Program-made: the position numbers and the translations under genes | From: Corallium rubrum | Taxonomy: Eukaryota; Cnidaria; Anthozoa; Scleralcyonacea; Coralliidae | Direction of reading: 5' to 3' | NCBI GenBank assembly: GCA_964035015.1 | Contig: OZ035998.1 | Location: 22,711,479 to 22,775,478, forward strand | DNA length: 64,000 nt | Shown: piece by piece, positions 24,046 through 36,082 of the stretch | Position numbering within the stretch: position 1 is the stretch's first letter | Layout of the letters: every line of letters starts with the position of its first letter | The notes under the pieces: model-generated | What the model was told of the DNA's origin: nothing | The model's input: only the letters and a program-made list of their open reading frames with translations | Databases searched by the model: none

Positions 24046-24530
24046 TTACGGTCTCTCAAGTTCCGTGGAGATGTCCAGTACCCTGTCGTATAAAACGGAC
24101 AACCCAAGGTTGAATACAGTTCCAACAAGCTCACTTTTTCGAGTTTTGGTATAGATCTTTACTCGCAAATAAACCGGAAGAAGTGGTATCTCCCGGTGTT
24201 TTCTAAACTGTTGTACACAAGAAGCTGTGCAAGCGTGAGAGCTGGCTGAGTTGCGGAACTTCTTTGCGTTGTTTATTTGTACCATACAAAACCATGCTAT
24301 ACTAGGCCAATAATGAAACTGGCACTGACTCTTCCTGGCACTGAGAATTAAACGAATCCCAAAATTGTTGTTTTGACTTGAACATGTCCCTTCTGACGAT
24401 ATTTTCTGCCCTGGCCAAGGAAATCGTTTCATCGTCAGAATATTGGGCGCATGCTTTGCGTTGTGCAGATCCTACGTCCGCGGCGTTGCACGCAAGTACC
24501 ACATCACGCCTTTGCTTGTGAGCATTCATG
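24046..24530 (-). pseudogene. Fragment of an unclassified repeat-encoded protein
   Basis: Two minus-strand frames join across a frameshift near 24300. The first gives SLARAENIVRRDMFKSKQQF and CQEESVPVSLLA; the second gives PVYLRVKIYTKTRKSELVGT, then FNLGLSVLYDRVLDISTEL. From memory this resembles a multi-copy protein family of cnidarian and amphioxus genomes of unknown function. That recognition is not verified and I assign no function. No start or full length is visible. Confidence 0.45.
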
Positions 24531-24741
24531 TCTGGAAACTACCCTGACGAGGCTTATAGATCGTCAAAGTTCTCGCCATAAGAAAGAATACAAGAGCCGC
24601 CGGCATGCTGGCGTCCTGCCGATCGACCGCAGTAATCGTCAGCAAAGATGAGAATGTGACTGTGGTGCCTGCGCATCTGGTTAGCGAGTAGCTCGGCGGC
24701 GCTGCTGGCACGTGGCTTGAAAAACTGATGACATTATTATA

Positions 24742-24877
24742 ACAATAGAGTTGATGTTCGCGGGCATAAAAATGTTTTTGACTCAGGCTCATTTTAGCCC
24801 GAGCCGAAGGCGAGGGTTAAAATTGGCTCTGAGAAGGGCCAAAAACATATTTATGCCCAAGAACATCAACTGTATTG
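24742..24877. repeat. Palindromic foldback element
   Basis: CAATAGAGTTGATGTTC and GAACATCAACTGTATTG close arms with GGCATAAAAATGTTTTTG and complement. The centre is CCGAGCCGAAGGCGAGG. Confidence 0.85.
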
Positions 24878-25500
24878 CTCGAAATCAAAGACAGTATACG
24901 GTAAACAGTATCTTGAACAGTGCCAACCCAGACATGGTCAGACATGAATGCCCGTAAAATTTATTATCCGCTCATAAATTTCGCCGACACTTGCAGCTTT
25001 TTAAAAACTATTCGCACTTCATATTACCATTGTTCGTAAATTTTGTAAAGCTCTGAACTATAGTAAGCGAAATATTAGCTTTCAAGTAAACTAATTCGGG
25101 AAGTCGCTTCAGACACTAAACACCGTTGAGCTTTTGTTTACAATCTTACATTTCTCTTACGGACCTAAGGACTTTACTCACTTTACGCTCTTATTATGTT
25201 TTTCACGCTTATTTGTTTGCATAGGCAGCAAGAACATGCATAATCAAAACAATATTCTTCGTAAATTTCTTGAAGTTCTAGGCTATACTTTTCAAAATTT
25301 TAGCTTTCGACTAAACAAATTACACATAATACTAGTCCAGGACGGCTTAAAGATTTACATAACTCATATAAACTTACATGTAAACTTGGCAGAAGAACGC
25401 AACATTTGTCATTAAGACAATCTTTGCTTCAAAGTATTGACAAGAAAAGTATAAAATTCCATAAACAGTGATTTGCACTGTTAAAACTGATAGGCTCAGA
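24878..25500. other. Unassigned AT-rich spacer
   Basis: No exon supported. The 5' end of the LINE probably lies near 25490-25560. Confidence 0.3.
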
Positions 25501-25577
25501 AATACACCGCCACCTACACATACTTCGATTGGCTAACATTGATCACATGATATTATAGAGATGGCTGCCTAGCCAGC

Positions 25578-27351
25578 ATGTCGGCGTCAGAATCATTTCC
25601 ATTGATTGTCATGATGGTCGGTCATGAAAGTTTCTTGCCCGATAATAATGAGGAAAACAAGATAACTATAAAGATCTCCAAGAATATCTTCGATACTGCA
25701 AGACCTCTAAGCAGTTAAAATGGGACAGTAATGACGATAATTTGGCTACTTTTACGGCTAATCAACTAGACATTACGAAGGAGAACATTGCAATGTTATG
25801 CAATGGTTCTTGTTCGGTCCTGAAGATGACCTATGCGACCATCAATTTCCATCACAACACGAAGACAGTCCAAATTCAAGGCCGCAAAAGCTCTGACCTG
25901 AAAGATACGTTAATGGATATCACAATGACCAGAGCTACTAGAAGAAGAGACGGTGAAGCCGAAGGCGAAGCCGCCATATTGGAAAACGCCAAGAGTGCCG
26001 ACGAACCGCTGAGAGAAGCTTTGTTATCGGAAAGAACTGGCAGCGAAAACAACGAAGTTGTGTCAGAAATTTCCGCCGAAGAAATATTAGACAGTGATAA
26101 AGATATCGAAGAAAGCAATGATACCGAAGTAGCGGGCGAAATCCGTAGAATATGGTGTGAAATTAACAAGATTAAACAACATATACCTGGTCAATGCGTC
26201 GACCAAGAACAAGTATCGGTATTGCAACAGGCGCTTAACCAAAGTGAGAAGCGGATCCAAAAGCTTGAACAAGAAAACAGTAGCCTACTTGAAGTAATAA
26301 GGCTGCTGAGTTCGCCCTCTGCCCACGTTCCAAGTAATGAAAATCTACCTCCGACGAATATTCCGCTTGGATCTACGGTGAGTGATACAGAACAGAACAC
26401 CGATGGATGGACCAAGGTAGAGAAAAAGAAAAATAGAAAGAAAAGGAAAAACGGAAAGAATAGCTCTACTCAACAAAGTGATCAGCCGAACCAACATGCC
26501 ACCCCTGCCTTGGGCCGTGCTGCTAAGCCTACAACTACAGCACCTAAAAGTTCTAAACCCACCATAGTGATAGCTGGAGACTCGATGTTAAAATATATCA
26601 ACGGACGGAAATTATCTCATGGTCACAGTACCTACGTAAAATCCTTTCCAGGCGCTACGGTGGAAGATATGTCGGATTACATTAAGCCATCACATAGAAG
26701 GGAGCCAGATGAAATCATTCTTCACATTGGAACGAACAATGTCAAATCAGAAGAATCTTCAAGAAGAATCGCAGAAAAAACTGTAAACCTTGGTAAGGAA
26801 ATTCAAGATGAATCACCAACCACAAAGGTAACGATCTCTTCTATTATTGTCAGATCAGATGATTCTCTGAGCAGTAAAGTTAATGAGGTCAATAAAATCG
26901 TTGCTAAATTCGCCAAACAACGTGGTTGGTCGCTACTAGTAAACTCGAACATCACTAAAGAACATCTTAATTCTAGTGGACTTCATCTGAACATGGTTAA
27001 TAGAAAATATACATGGTTTGGAAGCTCACAAAAGTCATTGTTTTATGTTTTTATTCAGGTTTATGGAAATTTTTGCACTTTCATGGTTACTGAACATATT
27101 GTGTTTTCTGTATAATGAAGCAATCATCCAATAGCAACGTTTCGCTTCAATCACTCAACCGTACTGTTTAAATATTAATAAACCTAAAACAAAGGATATG
27201 GCACCTTCGTGTACCTTTCAAGATGAATCGTAGCTTGATTGTTAACCGCTTTGAAGTTTGCCGGGTTTCCAAACCATGTATATTTTCTATTAACTATGAA
27301 GGAACTAAGATTTTAGCATCTAATTTTATATCGCATATTAGGAATCAATGA
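25578..27351 (+). pseudogene. CR1-like LINE ORF1 with SGNH esterase domain
   Basis: The first ATG (25578) opens a short frame that shifts near 25710 into the long frame covering 25742-26990. The product has an acidic N-terminal region, a heptad-rich coiled-coil segment (IQKLEQENSSLLEVIRLL), a basic stretch (KKKNRKKRKNGKN) and a C-terminal SGNH/GDSL hydrolase fold. The fold shows block I IAGDSMLKYI, an HIGTNN block and a final SGLHLN with the catalytic His. Esterase-bearing ORF1 proteins are known in CR1-type LINEs and may act in membrane or RNP binding. A 307-bp MITE (26992-27298) sits just after SGLHLN. Beyond it the frame continues to a TGA at 27349 that adjoins ORF2. Confidence 0.85.
26992..27298. 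mobile_element. 307-bp MITE, copy 1 (P-type ends)
   Basis: The ends CATGGTTAATAGAAAATATA and complement form TIRs of about 30 bp. Copy 1 is nearly identical to copy 2 at 28330-28636. A clean target duplication is not seen here (left ATCTGAA, right AAGGAAC). Confidence 0.85.
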
Positions 27352-30300
27352 TTGTTATCTCCCTCTGAAAATGTGGCACTAAATACCCCCCAACCAATAT
27401 GGCCAAAAATTCGCGGTTTTAAAATGGCATGTCTAAATCTAACTAGCCTTCCTAAACATATAAACGAACTCCGGCTTTTACTCGATAATCAATTGTTTGA
27501 TATTTTAGCCATAAATGAAACGAGGCTTGACGAGACTGTCAGTGACGATGAGGTTGAAATTCCACGTTATATTATTATACGCTGCGATAGAAATAGAAGT
27601 GGAGGTGGAGTTTGTATTTATGTACGGACAACTACAAATTATATTGTTAGAAATGATCTAGATTTCAAACACTTGGAAAGCTTATCTATTGAAGTTAGGA
27701 AACCGAGATCTAAGCCTTTCATTGTTACTACATTGTACAGACCGCCCAATTCATCCCCAGACTTGCTTCAGTATTTCGAAGCTCTTTATTGGAAAAATAG
27801 ACGCAGAAAATATTGAGCATATTATTCTGGGTGATATTAATTGTAATTATTTATCTGAAACCAACGACACAATTGGTAATGAGCTTCGAAATATTGCTGA
27901 TATTTACAATCTTAAACAGTTAATTAATGAACCAACGCGGATTACCTGTACTAGTAGTTCGCTGATCGACCTCATATTTACTAATTGTTCAGATAAAATT
28001 GTGTGCAGTGGAGTGTCCCATGTTAGTATCAGTGATCATAGCTTGGTTTATGCTTATCGCAAACTAACTTTGCCTCTTGAGTCAAAAGGAACTAAAAGTG
28101 TCTGCATCAGACACTTTAAGAATTTCAATATAAATAATTTTCGTAATGATATTCAAGCTCAGCCTTGGAATGACCTCAGAGATATAGAAAATCCAAATGA
28201 AATGTGGCTTAAATGGAAAGCCATGTTTTTAGAAGTTTGCGATAAGCATGCCCCTGTCCGAACTGGACGCACGCATGCGTCTAAGAGCCCTTGGATTAAC
28301 TCCGAACTAAAAAGATCGATGCATCGCAGCATAGTTAATAGAAAATATACATGGTTTGGAAGCTCACAAAAGTCATTGTTTTATGTTTTTGTTCAGGTTT
28401 ATGGAAATTTTTGCACTTTCATGGTTACTGAACATATTGTGTTTTCTGTATAATGAAGCAATCATCCAATAGCAACGTCTGGCTTCAATCACTCAACCGT
28501 ACTGTTTAAATATTAATAAACCTAAAACAAAGGATTTGGCACCTTCGTGTACCTTTCAAGATGAATCGTAGCTTGATTGTTAACCGCTTTGAAGTTTGAC
28601 GGGTTTCCAAACCATGTATATTTTCTATTAACTATGATCGCAGAGACCGTTTAAAAATAAAAGCCATAAAATCCAACGACTCTTGGGACTGGTCTAACTT
28701 TAAGAAAACAAGAAATTATGTAAATACTGAAATTAGGAATGCAAAAAGTCGTTATTATAATAGCGCTTTTGAACATTATTCAAACAATCCCCGCAAAACA
28801 TGGCAAACTATTAATGAAGTAATGTCACGCAAAGACAACAAGTCAGTGATAAACGAAATTGATGTTGGTGGTACAGCACTAAATAATCCGACTGACGTTG
28901 CTGATAAGTTCAATCAATACTTTGCAGAAATCGGACCAGAACTCGCTAAAAACATTAGCGAAGTTGATGCTTGCTATAAAGATTACTTGCATAATACCGA
29001 CAATCACTTTTCATTTGAAGTAACAGACCGATTATCTGTTCTTTCATTGTTATCCAAACTTTGTAAGTCGAAAGCAACCCGTCTGGATAATATCTCTGCT
29101 AAACTTCTTAGAGAGTGCCCCGACCTAATTTCTGATTCACTGACCTGTTTATTTAACCAGTCAATAATAAGTGGGATTTTCCCTGATGAGTGGAAGAACG
29201 CCAGAGTTACTCCACTTTATAAGAAATCCGGAAAGCGCAGTGACATGACTAACTATCGGCCGCTATCGATCATTCCAGAAGTGGCAAAAGTATTTGAGCG
29301 AATAGTTTATGACCAAGTTTATAAATATTTGATCGATAACAAATTATTATCAAATCATCAATCTGGATTTCGTTCAATTTATTCTACCGTAACTGCGCTA
29401 CTGGGGGCGACTGATAGTTGGTCGTTAAACATTGATCGTGGCAATATTAATGCAGTTGTATTCCTAGATCTGAAAAAGGCCTTTGACACGGTAGACCACG
29501 CCATACTGCTTTCAAAACTTTAATTTTATGGAATAACCGGTCATACTCTGAACTGGTTTAACTCATATTTAAAAGACCGTACGCAGACACGCATTGTAGC
29601 CTAAATAGTTGTAAGTCGTCTAAGACTTTGGTTAGGAGTGGAGTGCCTCAGGGGACTATCTTAGGCCCACTATTGTTTTTACTATATATAAATGATTTAC
29701 CTAATTGTCTGACTTATTCACAGCCAAGAATGTATGCTGACGATACGAGCGTAACATACGCTAGTAATGACATAAACGAGATAAATGAATGTGTTAATTT
29801 TGATTTGGAAAAACTTCATATTTGGCTTGCAGCAAATAAACTCACGTTAAATATGACTAAAACTAATTGGCTCTAGACAGAGATTGTCTAATCTCCAAGA
29901 AAGCCCAAACATCATTATTGACAATAATTCTGTGAAACAAGTTTCAGTATCTAAATCACTTGGTGTAAAAATTGACCAGAATATGACCTGGTAAAACAAT
30001 GTTAATGTGATGTCTAAGAAAATTGCATCTGGGATTAGTGCAATAAAACGCATTAGGTATTTTGTTCCTCGTGAAATACTCCTAACTGTTTACAATGCTT
30101 TAGTACAACCTCATTTTAAATATTGTAATCTGGTTTGGGGAAACTGTAACAAAGGCCTTTCTCAAAAACTTCTAAAACTCGAAAATCGTGCTGCGCGTAT
30201 AATTACGTTCTCAAGTTACGATACTAGAACAAACGAACTTTTCCATTCGTTGAAATGGAACAAATTAGATCACCAGCGTAAAGCTGATAAATCAATTTTA

Positions 30301-30558
30301 ATGTACAAAGCTCTGAACGCTCTAACACCAGAATATTTGAGCTCTAGATTTATCAATCGAACGGACATTACGTCTTATAACTTGAGAAATGTAGAAAACA
30401 AGCTAGCAGTTCCTCTTCCGCGTACTGACAACTATAAAAGAAGTTTCAGTTACAGTGGAGCGGTACTGTGGAATGGCTTACCATCAAACCTAAGACAAGC
30501 TCCTTCACTGGCAAACTTTAAGACCCAAATAAGTTCCCACACTTTTCAGAGTGACTAA
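27352..30558 (+). pseudogene. CR1-like LINE ORF2 (endonuclease and reverse transcriptase)
   Basis: The first in-frame ATG is at 27424. An AP-endonuclease domain (ILAINETRLDE, GGGVCIYVR, YRPPN, ILGDINCN, SLIDLIFTN, SDHSLVYA) spans 27424-28060. RT follows from about 28900: ARVTPLYKKSG, NYRPLSIIPEVAKVFE, HQSGFRSIYSTVTALL, FLDLKKAFDTVDHA, SGVPQGTILGPLLFLLYIND, the intact catalytic YADDT near 29731, then LNMTKT and the thumb and C-terminal region to FQSD and stop at 30558. Lesions are a frameshift near 27780, a MITE at 28330, TAA at 29521, a frameshift near 29600, a frameshift/stop near 29870 and TAA at 29994. All enzyme motifs survive, so decay is recent. Confidence 0.9.
28330..28636. mobile_element. 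307-bp MITE, copy 2 with 7-bp target duplication
   Basis: The TIR CATAGTTAATAGAAAATATA and complement are flanked on both sides by ATCGCAG (28323-28329 and 28637-28643). Removing the element and one ATCGCAG leaves the LINE frame open across the site, which confirms the duplication. The interior has no ORF. Confidence 0.92.
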
Positions 30559-30773
30559 TTTTCATATTGCACGGCGTCTTTGTAAAGCAGGTATTTTTTT
30601 TTCTTCATTTCCTTTTTATATATTTTAGTTAGTTAATTAGTATATAACTTTGTAACCTCTTTATAATTAGCACAGTATACTTTTGTAATTCTTATTTTAT
30701 CCTGAAAGACCTACCGTGGGTAAATAAAGTTATCGTATCGTATCGTGTCGTATCGTATCGTATCGTATCGTAG
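30559..30773 (+). repeat. LINE 3' UTR and (TATCG)n tail
   Basis: A short UTR ends in AATAAAGT and about eight TATCG units, a simple-repeat tail as in CR1-like LINEs rather than poly-A. Confidence 0.8.
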
Positions 30774-31033
30774 ATATTTCCATAAAAATTATTAGGTCGG
30801 CGGCACCGCACGATCGTTGAAATTTTAACCAAATTCAATTTTTCTAGTGCCGCCTTCGATGTGACTACGGGATAGGCAATTTTGAACGGCCTTGCTCACG
30901 TGTGCTCACATGCTGATAATGTTGCTGAGAAATTAATATACAACCAACATCTTAGTTCTTGCGACAATAGCTGCGTTAATAATTTGCTTCTGTGATACGT
31001 TTGTCGCTTGGCGTAAAAAATCTCGGGCTCTTA

Positions 31034-31167
31034 ACGAACGAACGAACGAACGAACGAACGAACGAACGAACGAACGAACGAACGAACGAACGAACGAACG
31101 AACGAACGAACGAACGAACGAACGAACGAACGAACGAACGAACGAACGAACGAACGAACGAACGAAC
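31034..31167. repeat. (AACG)n microsatellite
   Basis: About 33 perfect units. The long frames on both strands here are artefacts of the repeat. Confidence 0.95.
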
Positions 31168-31249
31168 AGTGGAAATATTCCCAAGCTGGCTTTCATGTTT
31201 ATCGGCTAAGCCAAAGAAATATATCAATGATAAATGTTAGAAGACATTT

Positions 31250-31343
31250 TCCCCAAGCCGGGTTGAGGGCCGAAGGCCCGGAGCCCGGTGAGGGTGCTAA
31301 TCTCGACATGCGTGGAGAAAAAGCGAGGGAGACGTAATCTCGG

Positions 31344-31414
<71 letters not shown>

Positions 31415-32372
31415 TCGGGACGGTGCCACGCGGTAAAAATTGTTGGACACTGGTGACTAGCGATGCAGAAAACTAAACCTGTCAGTATTATTTTTGCTTT
31501 CGTTCATTACGAAATGGAGCCTGCTCTACTTAAATTAAAAGAGAACAACGAAGAAAAGGATACAAACAGCCGGTTTAATATATCTTGAAGCGAAACGAGA
31601 GGACCTGAAGAAACCAAACGCCGTATGGTAAACAAAACCTCGATCTGAATTGCAGTATTTGTGGTCACTCAGTGGTCTCAAAATCATTCAAGTTGATAAC
31701 GGTAGGGGATTTGTATTTTGTCCTTATGTCCTAAAACAATACCGCTTCACGTTTTCGTGCTTTCCCTTTGCTCGTCCAAATCAAGCATAACTCAGCTTAA
31801 CTAAAGCTAACTTAGAACACTATCTTAGGCTTATACCACGCTTATATTAACCGTGGTGGACGTTGGCTTTGCCGGTTTTCTTGGCTGTGATTCCAAATTT
31901 TCGACTGAAACGTCGGTTTAATACTTCTTTCTGGAATCCGATTCCACTGAATTGTTTTTATCTCAGACTCTATTATAAATGTAATTTTTGAGCTGTCAAC
32001 TTTTAATTCTGCCTTTGCAAAATGTACATGCATAGAGAAGCCATTTAAAGGCTTGCTAGAAATAATCCCTTTTGAAACCTCCTAAAAACAATATATTTTT
32101 TACAACCAGAATTTAATAATGAAATCTAAGTTTTGCTTTGATATGTTCAACTTTCATTAAATGATTGAAATCAGTTTTGTTATCCTATCGACCTATCCAT
32201 AAATTCTATAATTTAATATCCCAAGGATTTAATATCATTTGTTTTTATATTTGTTTGTTTTTATATTGGCTGTATAATAAGGAGTGCTTATTTTCATCAG
32301 GGGGTGGGTGGGGGGTGTTTCAAAAAAGCATGTAAAAGCGGGTGAGGGGTTGTTGCGTTCATGTATTTCTAG
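31250..32372 (+). mobile_element. Helitron-like element, full length
   Basis: It starts TCCCCAAGCCGGG, then AGGGTGCTAATCTCGAC, a (TA)n tract (31351-31409) and GGACACTGGTGACTAGC. The interior contains GTAGGGGATTTGTATTT. It ends GAGGGGTTGTTGCGTTCATG..TTTCTAG followed by T. It has no TIR and no protein. It links the 5' modules seen alone at 5.0, 12.0 and 36.4 kb with the 3' modules at 3.0, 8.0 and 34.5 kb, showing that both belong to one element. Confidence 0.65.
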
Positions 32373-32800
32373 TAATCTATTAAAAAAAAACATTGAACGT
32401 TCCTCATCACGTAGCAGAGTATATATTCTGCTTAATGTTTCAGATGTTTTAGCTTTTAGGTTTGGCCCTTCTGCGGTAAACATTCTTGAAAGCGACCCGA
32501 CTTATTAAGTGCTGTTTAAGGCTGTTTTCTATTACGTTTGCTTTGCCCGCGTGGGCAAAGCGGACGTATAATGGAAAACAGCTTTATACAAAAGCCGGGA
32601 CGGGACAAGTATAAACGGGGCGATACGTTTGTTATTCCGGATTTGTATGAGAATGTTTTCAAGCGGGATGAATTGGATGTTTCCCAACACAGCTATAGAC
32701 AGTTATAAAAACCGTAATTGGCGTAGTGTGGAGGACTAGCGCTGTTGTCATCCTACTAGCCGACATCGCTCAGTTGTATCGAATAAACACCTCTTAAGAA

Positions 32801-33466
32801 CAGTGGCGTAGCCAAGGGGGGGAGGGGGGGTTGGAGAGCAAGGGGGGCTCTCCCACCCCCACACACCCCAATCGTTTTCAAGACAGCCTCTGTGAAAAGC
32901 CGAAAGCCGAGGAGAAAATATTGGGTGGGAGGTACGAAATGATCGCTGGATCCTCCCAACATTCCTGTGAGTGCTTTAATAGATGACAATAATATATAAT
33001 TGGGGTCTTACTAACTGCAAGTAATAATTTACATTACAAACGTATTATTTCAATCATTCGAAAGTCAAGCCAACCATATTGTTTTTTGGCCGAGAATTGC
33101 CGAGGTTGTTCGAAAGTATCAATGCCGAGTGCGATCTGAAATATTTGTATAAAATGAAGTACTGTGAATACTATGTTTTATGGTACCATTACCATAACCT
33201 CCTCAACATTTTGTTTTACAAATGTAACTTTTCTTTATACACAAAGATATATTAGATAAACTTCCTTGTGAAACCATAAAAATATCTTTTTATGTGTACT
33301 ACTTGTTATGTTCTAAATTCTTTTAACTCGAGCCCACAAAACGCAGGAAATCACAAGGCCCCAGAATTCAAAATTTTTCCGGGGGAGCACGCCCCCGTAC
33401 CCCTCTAGGTACCTTGCGCCTTCGGCGCTCGGCCCCTCCAATGTATAGACCCTGGCTACGCCACTG
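32801..33466. mobile_element. hAT-type MITE
   Basis: The ends CAGTGGCGTAGCC and GGCTACGCCACTG are flanked by CTTAAGAA and CTTAAAAA, an 8-bp duplication with one difference. CAGTG/CACTG ends with an 8-bp duplication fit hAT. The interior (666 bp in total) is non-coding. Confidence 0.8.
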
Positions 33467-34523
33467 CTTAAAAATAAAAACTGGAAGCGGTACCGTCATA
33501 TCGTACCGGTTAGGCGGAACAGATCATTTGTATGGCGAAAATTGTCCCGTCAAGCTGGGATTCTGGTGAGGAAATCGGCCGCAAACTGCCCGTTTTTAGG
33601 CCCGTATGTTTTATATCAGTCTGCTAAACTCACAACAGATTTGTATACCTGACTCAGTCGTTGGTTCCCAATGGAAAGTAGCATTTAGCACTTCTTCCCC
33701 TTTGTCGGGTATACGTGAAGACAGCTGTATTCGAAAGTTGGTTAGGCCACAATTCCCTTTGTTACAACTATCTAAACATTGAAAAAAACAAACATTAAAT
33801 TGGGTATCAAGCTCATTTCGAAATAGTTCTACATTCAGGCAAAATTGAAACGTTCGTAAAGCCTGGTTTTCGTATGTTCCAATTCATTGCCGATCATTGC
33901 CGATATAGCTTTGTGATGAATTAAGACGAATTAGAATTAGAATTGTGAGAACCGGTGATCGGAAACGATTCCCGACCATCGGCAATCATTGAAAAATCGT
34001 CCATAAAAGCACTTATTATTTATGCATACGTCACTGTTCTCAGGTCCCTTTCAGACCCTAGCTCTAACCTTAACCCTAACCTAATTATTTATGCATATAT
34101 CATTATTCTCAGTCTCCTTCGAGACCCACTAACCCTAACCTCATTGGTATTCGTTTTAATAGATACATACATTGTGTTCCTCATTAAGGATTTTCAACAC
34201 TAATTTACATTGAATAAAATGAAGATTAAAATGTCATGATAAAAGATCAAGATAACAACAATTACAATAAAATATTTAAAACTTTCAGTACTCTATAACT
34301 AGGTATAAAAATTATCTAACATGTCTTTCTTTAATTTTTTCTTAAGACTTGTCAAGGAGGAAATTAGTTTTATTTCGTTGTCCAAATCGTTCCACAATTT
34401 GACTCCTCTATACTGGAACGTTCTCTGACCGGACGTAGTATAAAAAAGCGGGATTTGAAAAAACTCCCGATTACGAGTATAACATTCGTGAATATTTGAA
34501 CGTTTTTTAAATTTATTGCATAA
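33467..34523. other. Unassigned stretch
   Basis: Two imperfect 100-bp repeats at about 34010-34145 contain ATTTATGCATA..CTCAG and TAACCCTAACC. The latter may be chance or a trace of telomere-like sequence. No gene. Confidence 0.35.
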
Positions 34524-34732
34524 CTAGAAATACATAAATGCAACAACCCCTCGCCCGCTTGAAATACACCCACCTACCCCACCTTCCAATTAAAATAAGC
34601 ATGAACAAATGATATTCCTCAGGGTAATTACAGAATTTATGATTAGGATGACTAAAAATGAAAGTTGAACATATCAATTAAAGCAAAACTTACAGATTTC
34701 ATAATAAACTCTGGTTGTGGAAATATATAGAG

Positions 34733-34871
34733 AATAATACATGGATGTGCCGAAATATGAAATTTATTTCGAGTGTTGACCAGGATATCTCACGAGTGAG
34801 CGAAGCGAACGAGTGAGATATCCTGTTCAACACGAGAAATAAATTTCATATTTCCAAGCATCCATGTATTG
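34733..34871. repeat. Palindromic foldback element
   Basis: AATACATGGATG and CATCCATGTATT close arms with GAAATATGAAATTTATTTC and complement. The centre is CACGAGTGAGCGAAGCGAACG. Confidence 0.85.
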
Positions 34872-35807
34872 CCCTGTTTATTATATAAAAAAAATTGTCC
34901 TATTGCCTTGCAAAAATTGCATTAAACTATTAAATGCTGATTCAGCGATAATCGTCACATGTGAGATTATCATTTTTATTAGTGGCGGAAAAATCAATAA
35001 AACACTCTATTTTATATAATAAATTGTTTTTAGCCATTTAGGAGGTTTCCAATGGAATTACTTTTATATTTTTCAAAAGCAGGATTAAAAGTTAACAGCT
35101 CAAAAACTACATTTATAATAGGAGATAAAAACAACAGACAACGTTTCAGTCTGTATAATACAGGACAAAAGAAAATGGACAAACTCCGACAAAGCCTATG
35201 AGTATTAATGATAAGTGCTTGCAATTAAGTAAATGAAAAACATCACGTCCACAGTAGCAAAGGGAAGCACGAAAATGTGAAGCTGTATACTGCTTAATAG
35301 GTTAAGCAAAAGTTTGAAAACAACATAAGGACAAGGTATAAAACTTTATAATAAAGATAGTTGCTAGATTAAGTTTACAGTATAAACTTACGAGTGTCTA
35401 AAAGGGTTTCTATTTAAACATCTTGCCGTTCTTGGCATTTACAGAATATATTAATGAATAAATGCTGATTCCAATCAGCAAAATAAATAAATACAAATGC
35501 CCTACCGTCAACTTTAAAATGATTTTGAGACCACTGAGTGACCTGTGACCACAAACACTGCAATTCAGATCCAGTTTTTGTTTGCCATACGGCGTTTGGT
35601 TTCTTCAGGTTTTCTGGTTTCTCTTCAAGATTTATTAAACCGGCTGTTTGTATCCTTCTTTTATTCGTTGTTTTGCTTCTTTCCATTTAGAACGAGACCA
35701 TCATATAAGTTTTCTTTAAAGCTAGTCACCAGTGCCCAAATTATTCTTTCCGCGTGACACCCTACGACGTATATATATCTCGACGTATATATATATCGTA
35801 CGTATAT

Positions 35808-36082
35808 CTCCTGGCATTACCACCTTATTATATATACAGAACTCGCGATCAAGCTCTCCGCAACGCCCTCTGTGGCTCAGTGGTCAGAGCATTGCACTAG
35901 AATCGCAAGGTCGTGGGTTCAATTCCTGCCGGAAGGCCTGTGTAGTTGCATTTTTCGCAACTGGTCCCGGTTTGGTCTTATAATGTATATATTCTACACT
36001 CGAATTTTCCTTCACCCAAAATCCTTAGAACATGCTCTGTAATCGAGTGAAATGCCCAATATTACTTATAATATACAAATTT
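35808..36082 (+). mobile_element. tRNA-derived SINE, unit 1
   Basis: The A box TGGCTCAGTGGTCAGAGC (35873-35890) and B box GGTTCAATTCC (35916-35926) lie in a tRNA-like head with a recognisable anticodon arm (loop CTAGAAT). A tail with the hairpin AGTTGC..GCAACT follows. It lacks a proper acceptor stem, so it is not a functional tRNA gene. Confidence 0.8.

Noticed and set aside
26992..28643. piggyBac-type TTAA duplication for the 307-bp MITE
   Set aside because: TTAA lies inside the terminal repeat. The true flank is ATCGCAG, and removing one copy keeps the LINE frame open.
30933..31240. Frames of repeated Val-Arg-Ser-Phe and Asn-Glu-Arg-Thr
   Set aside because: They translate the (AACG)n microsatellite in several frames.
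34060..34140. Interstitial telomere repeat
   Set aside because: Only two or three imperfect TAACCC units are present within a small tandem duplication.
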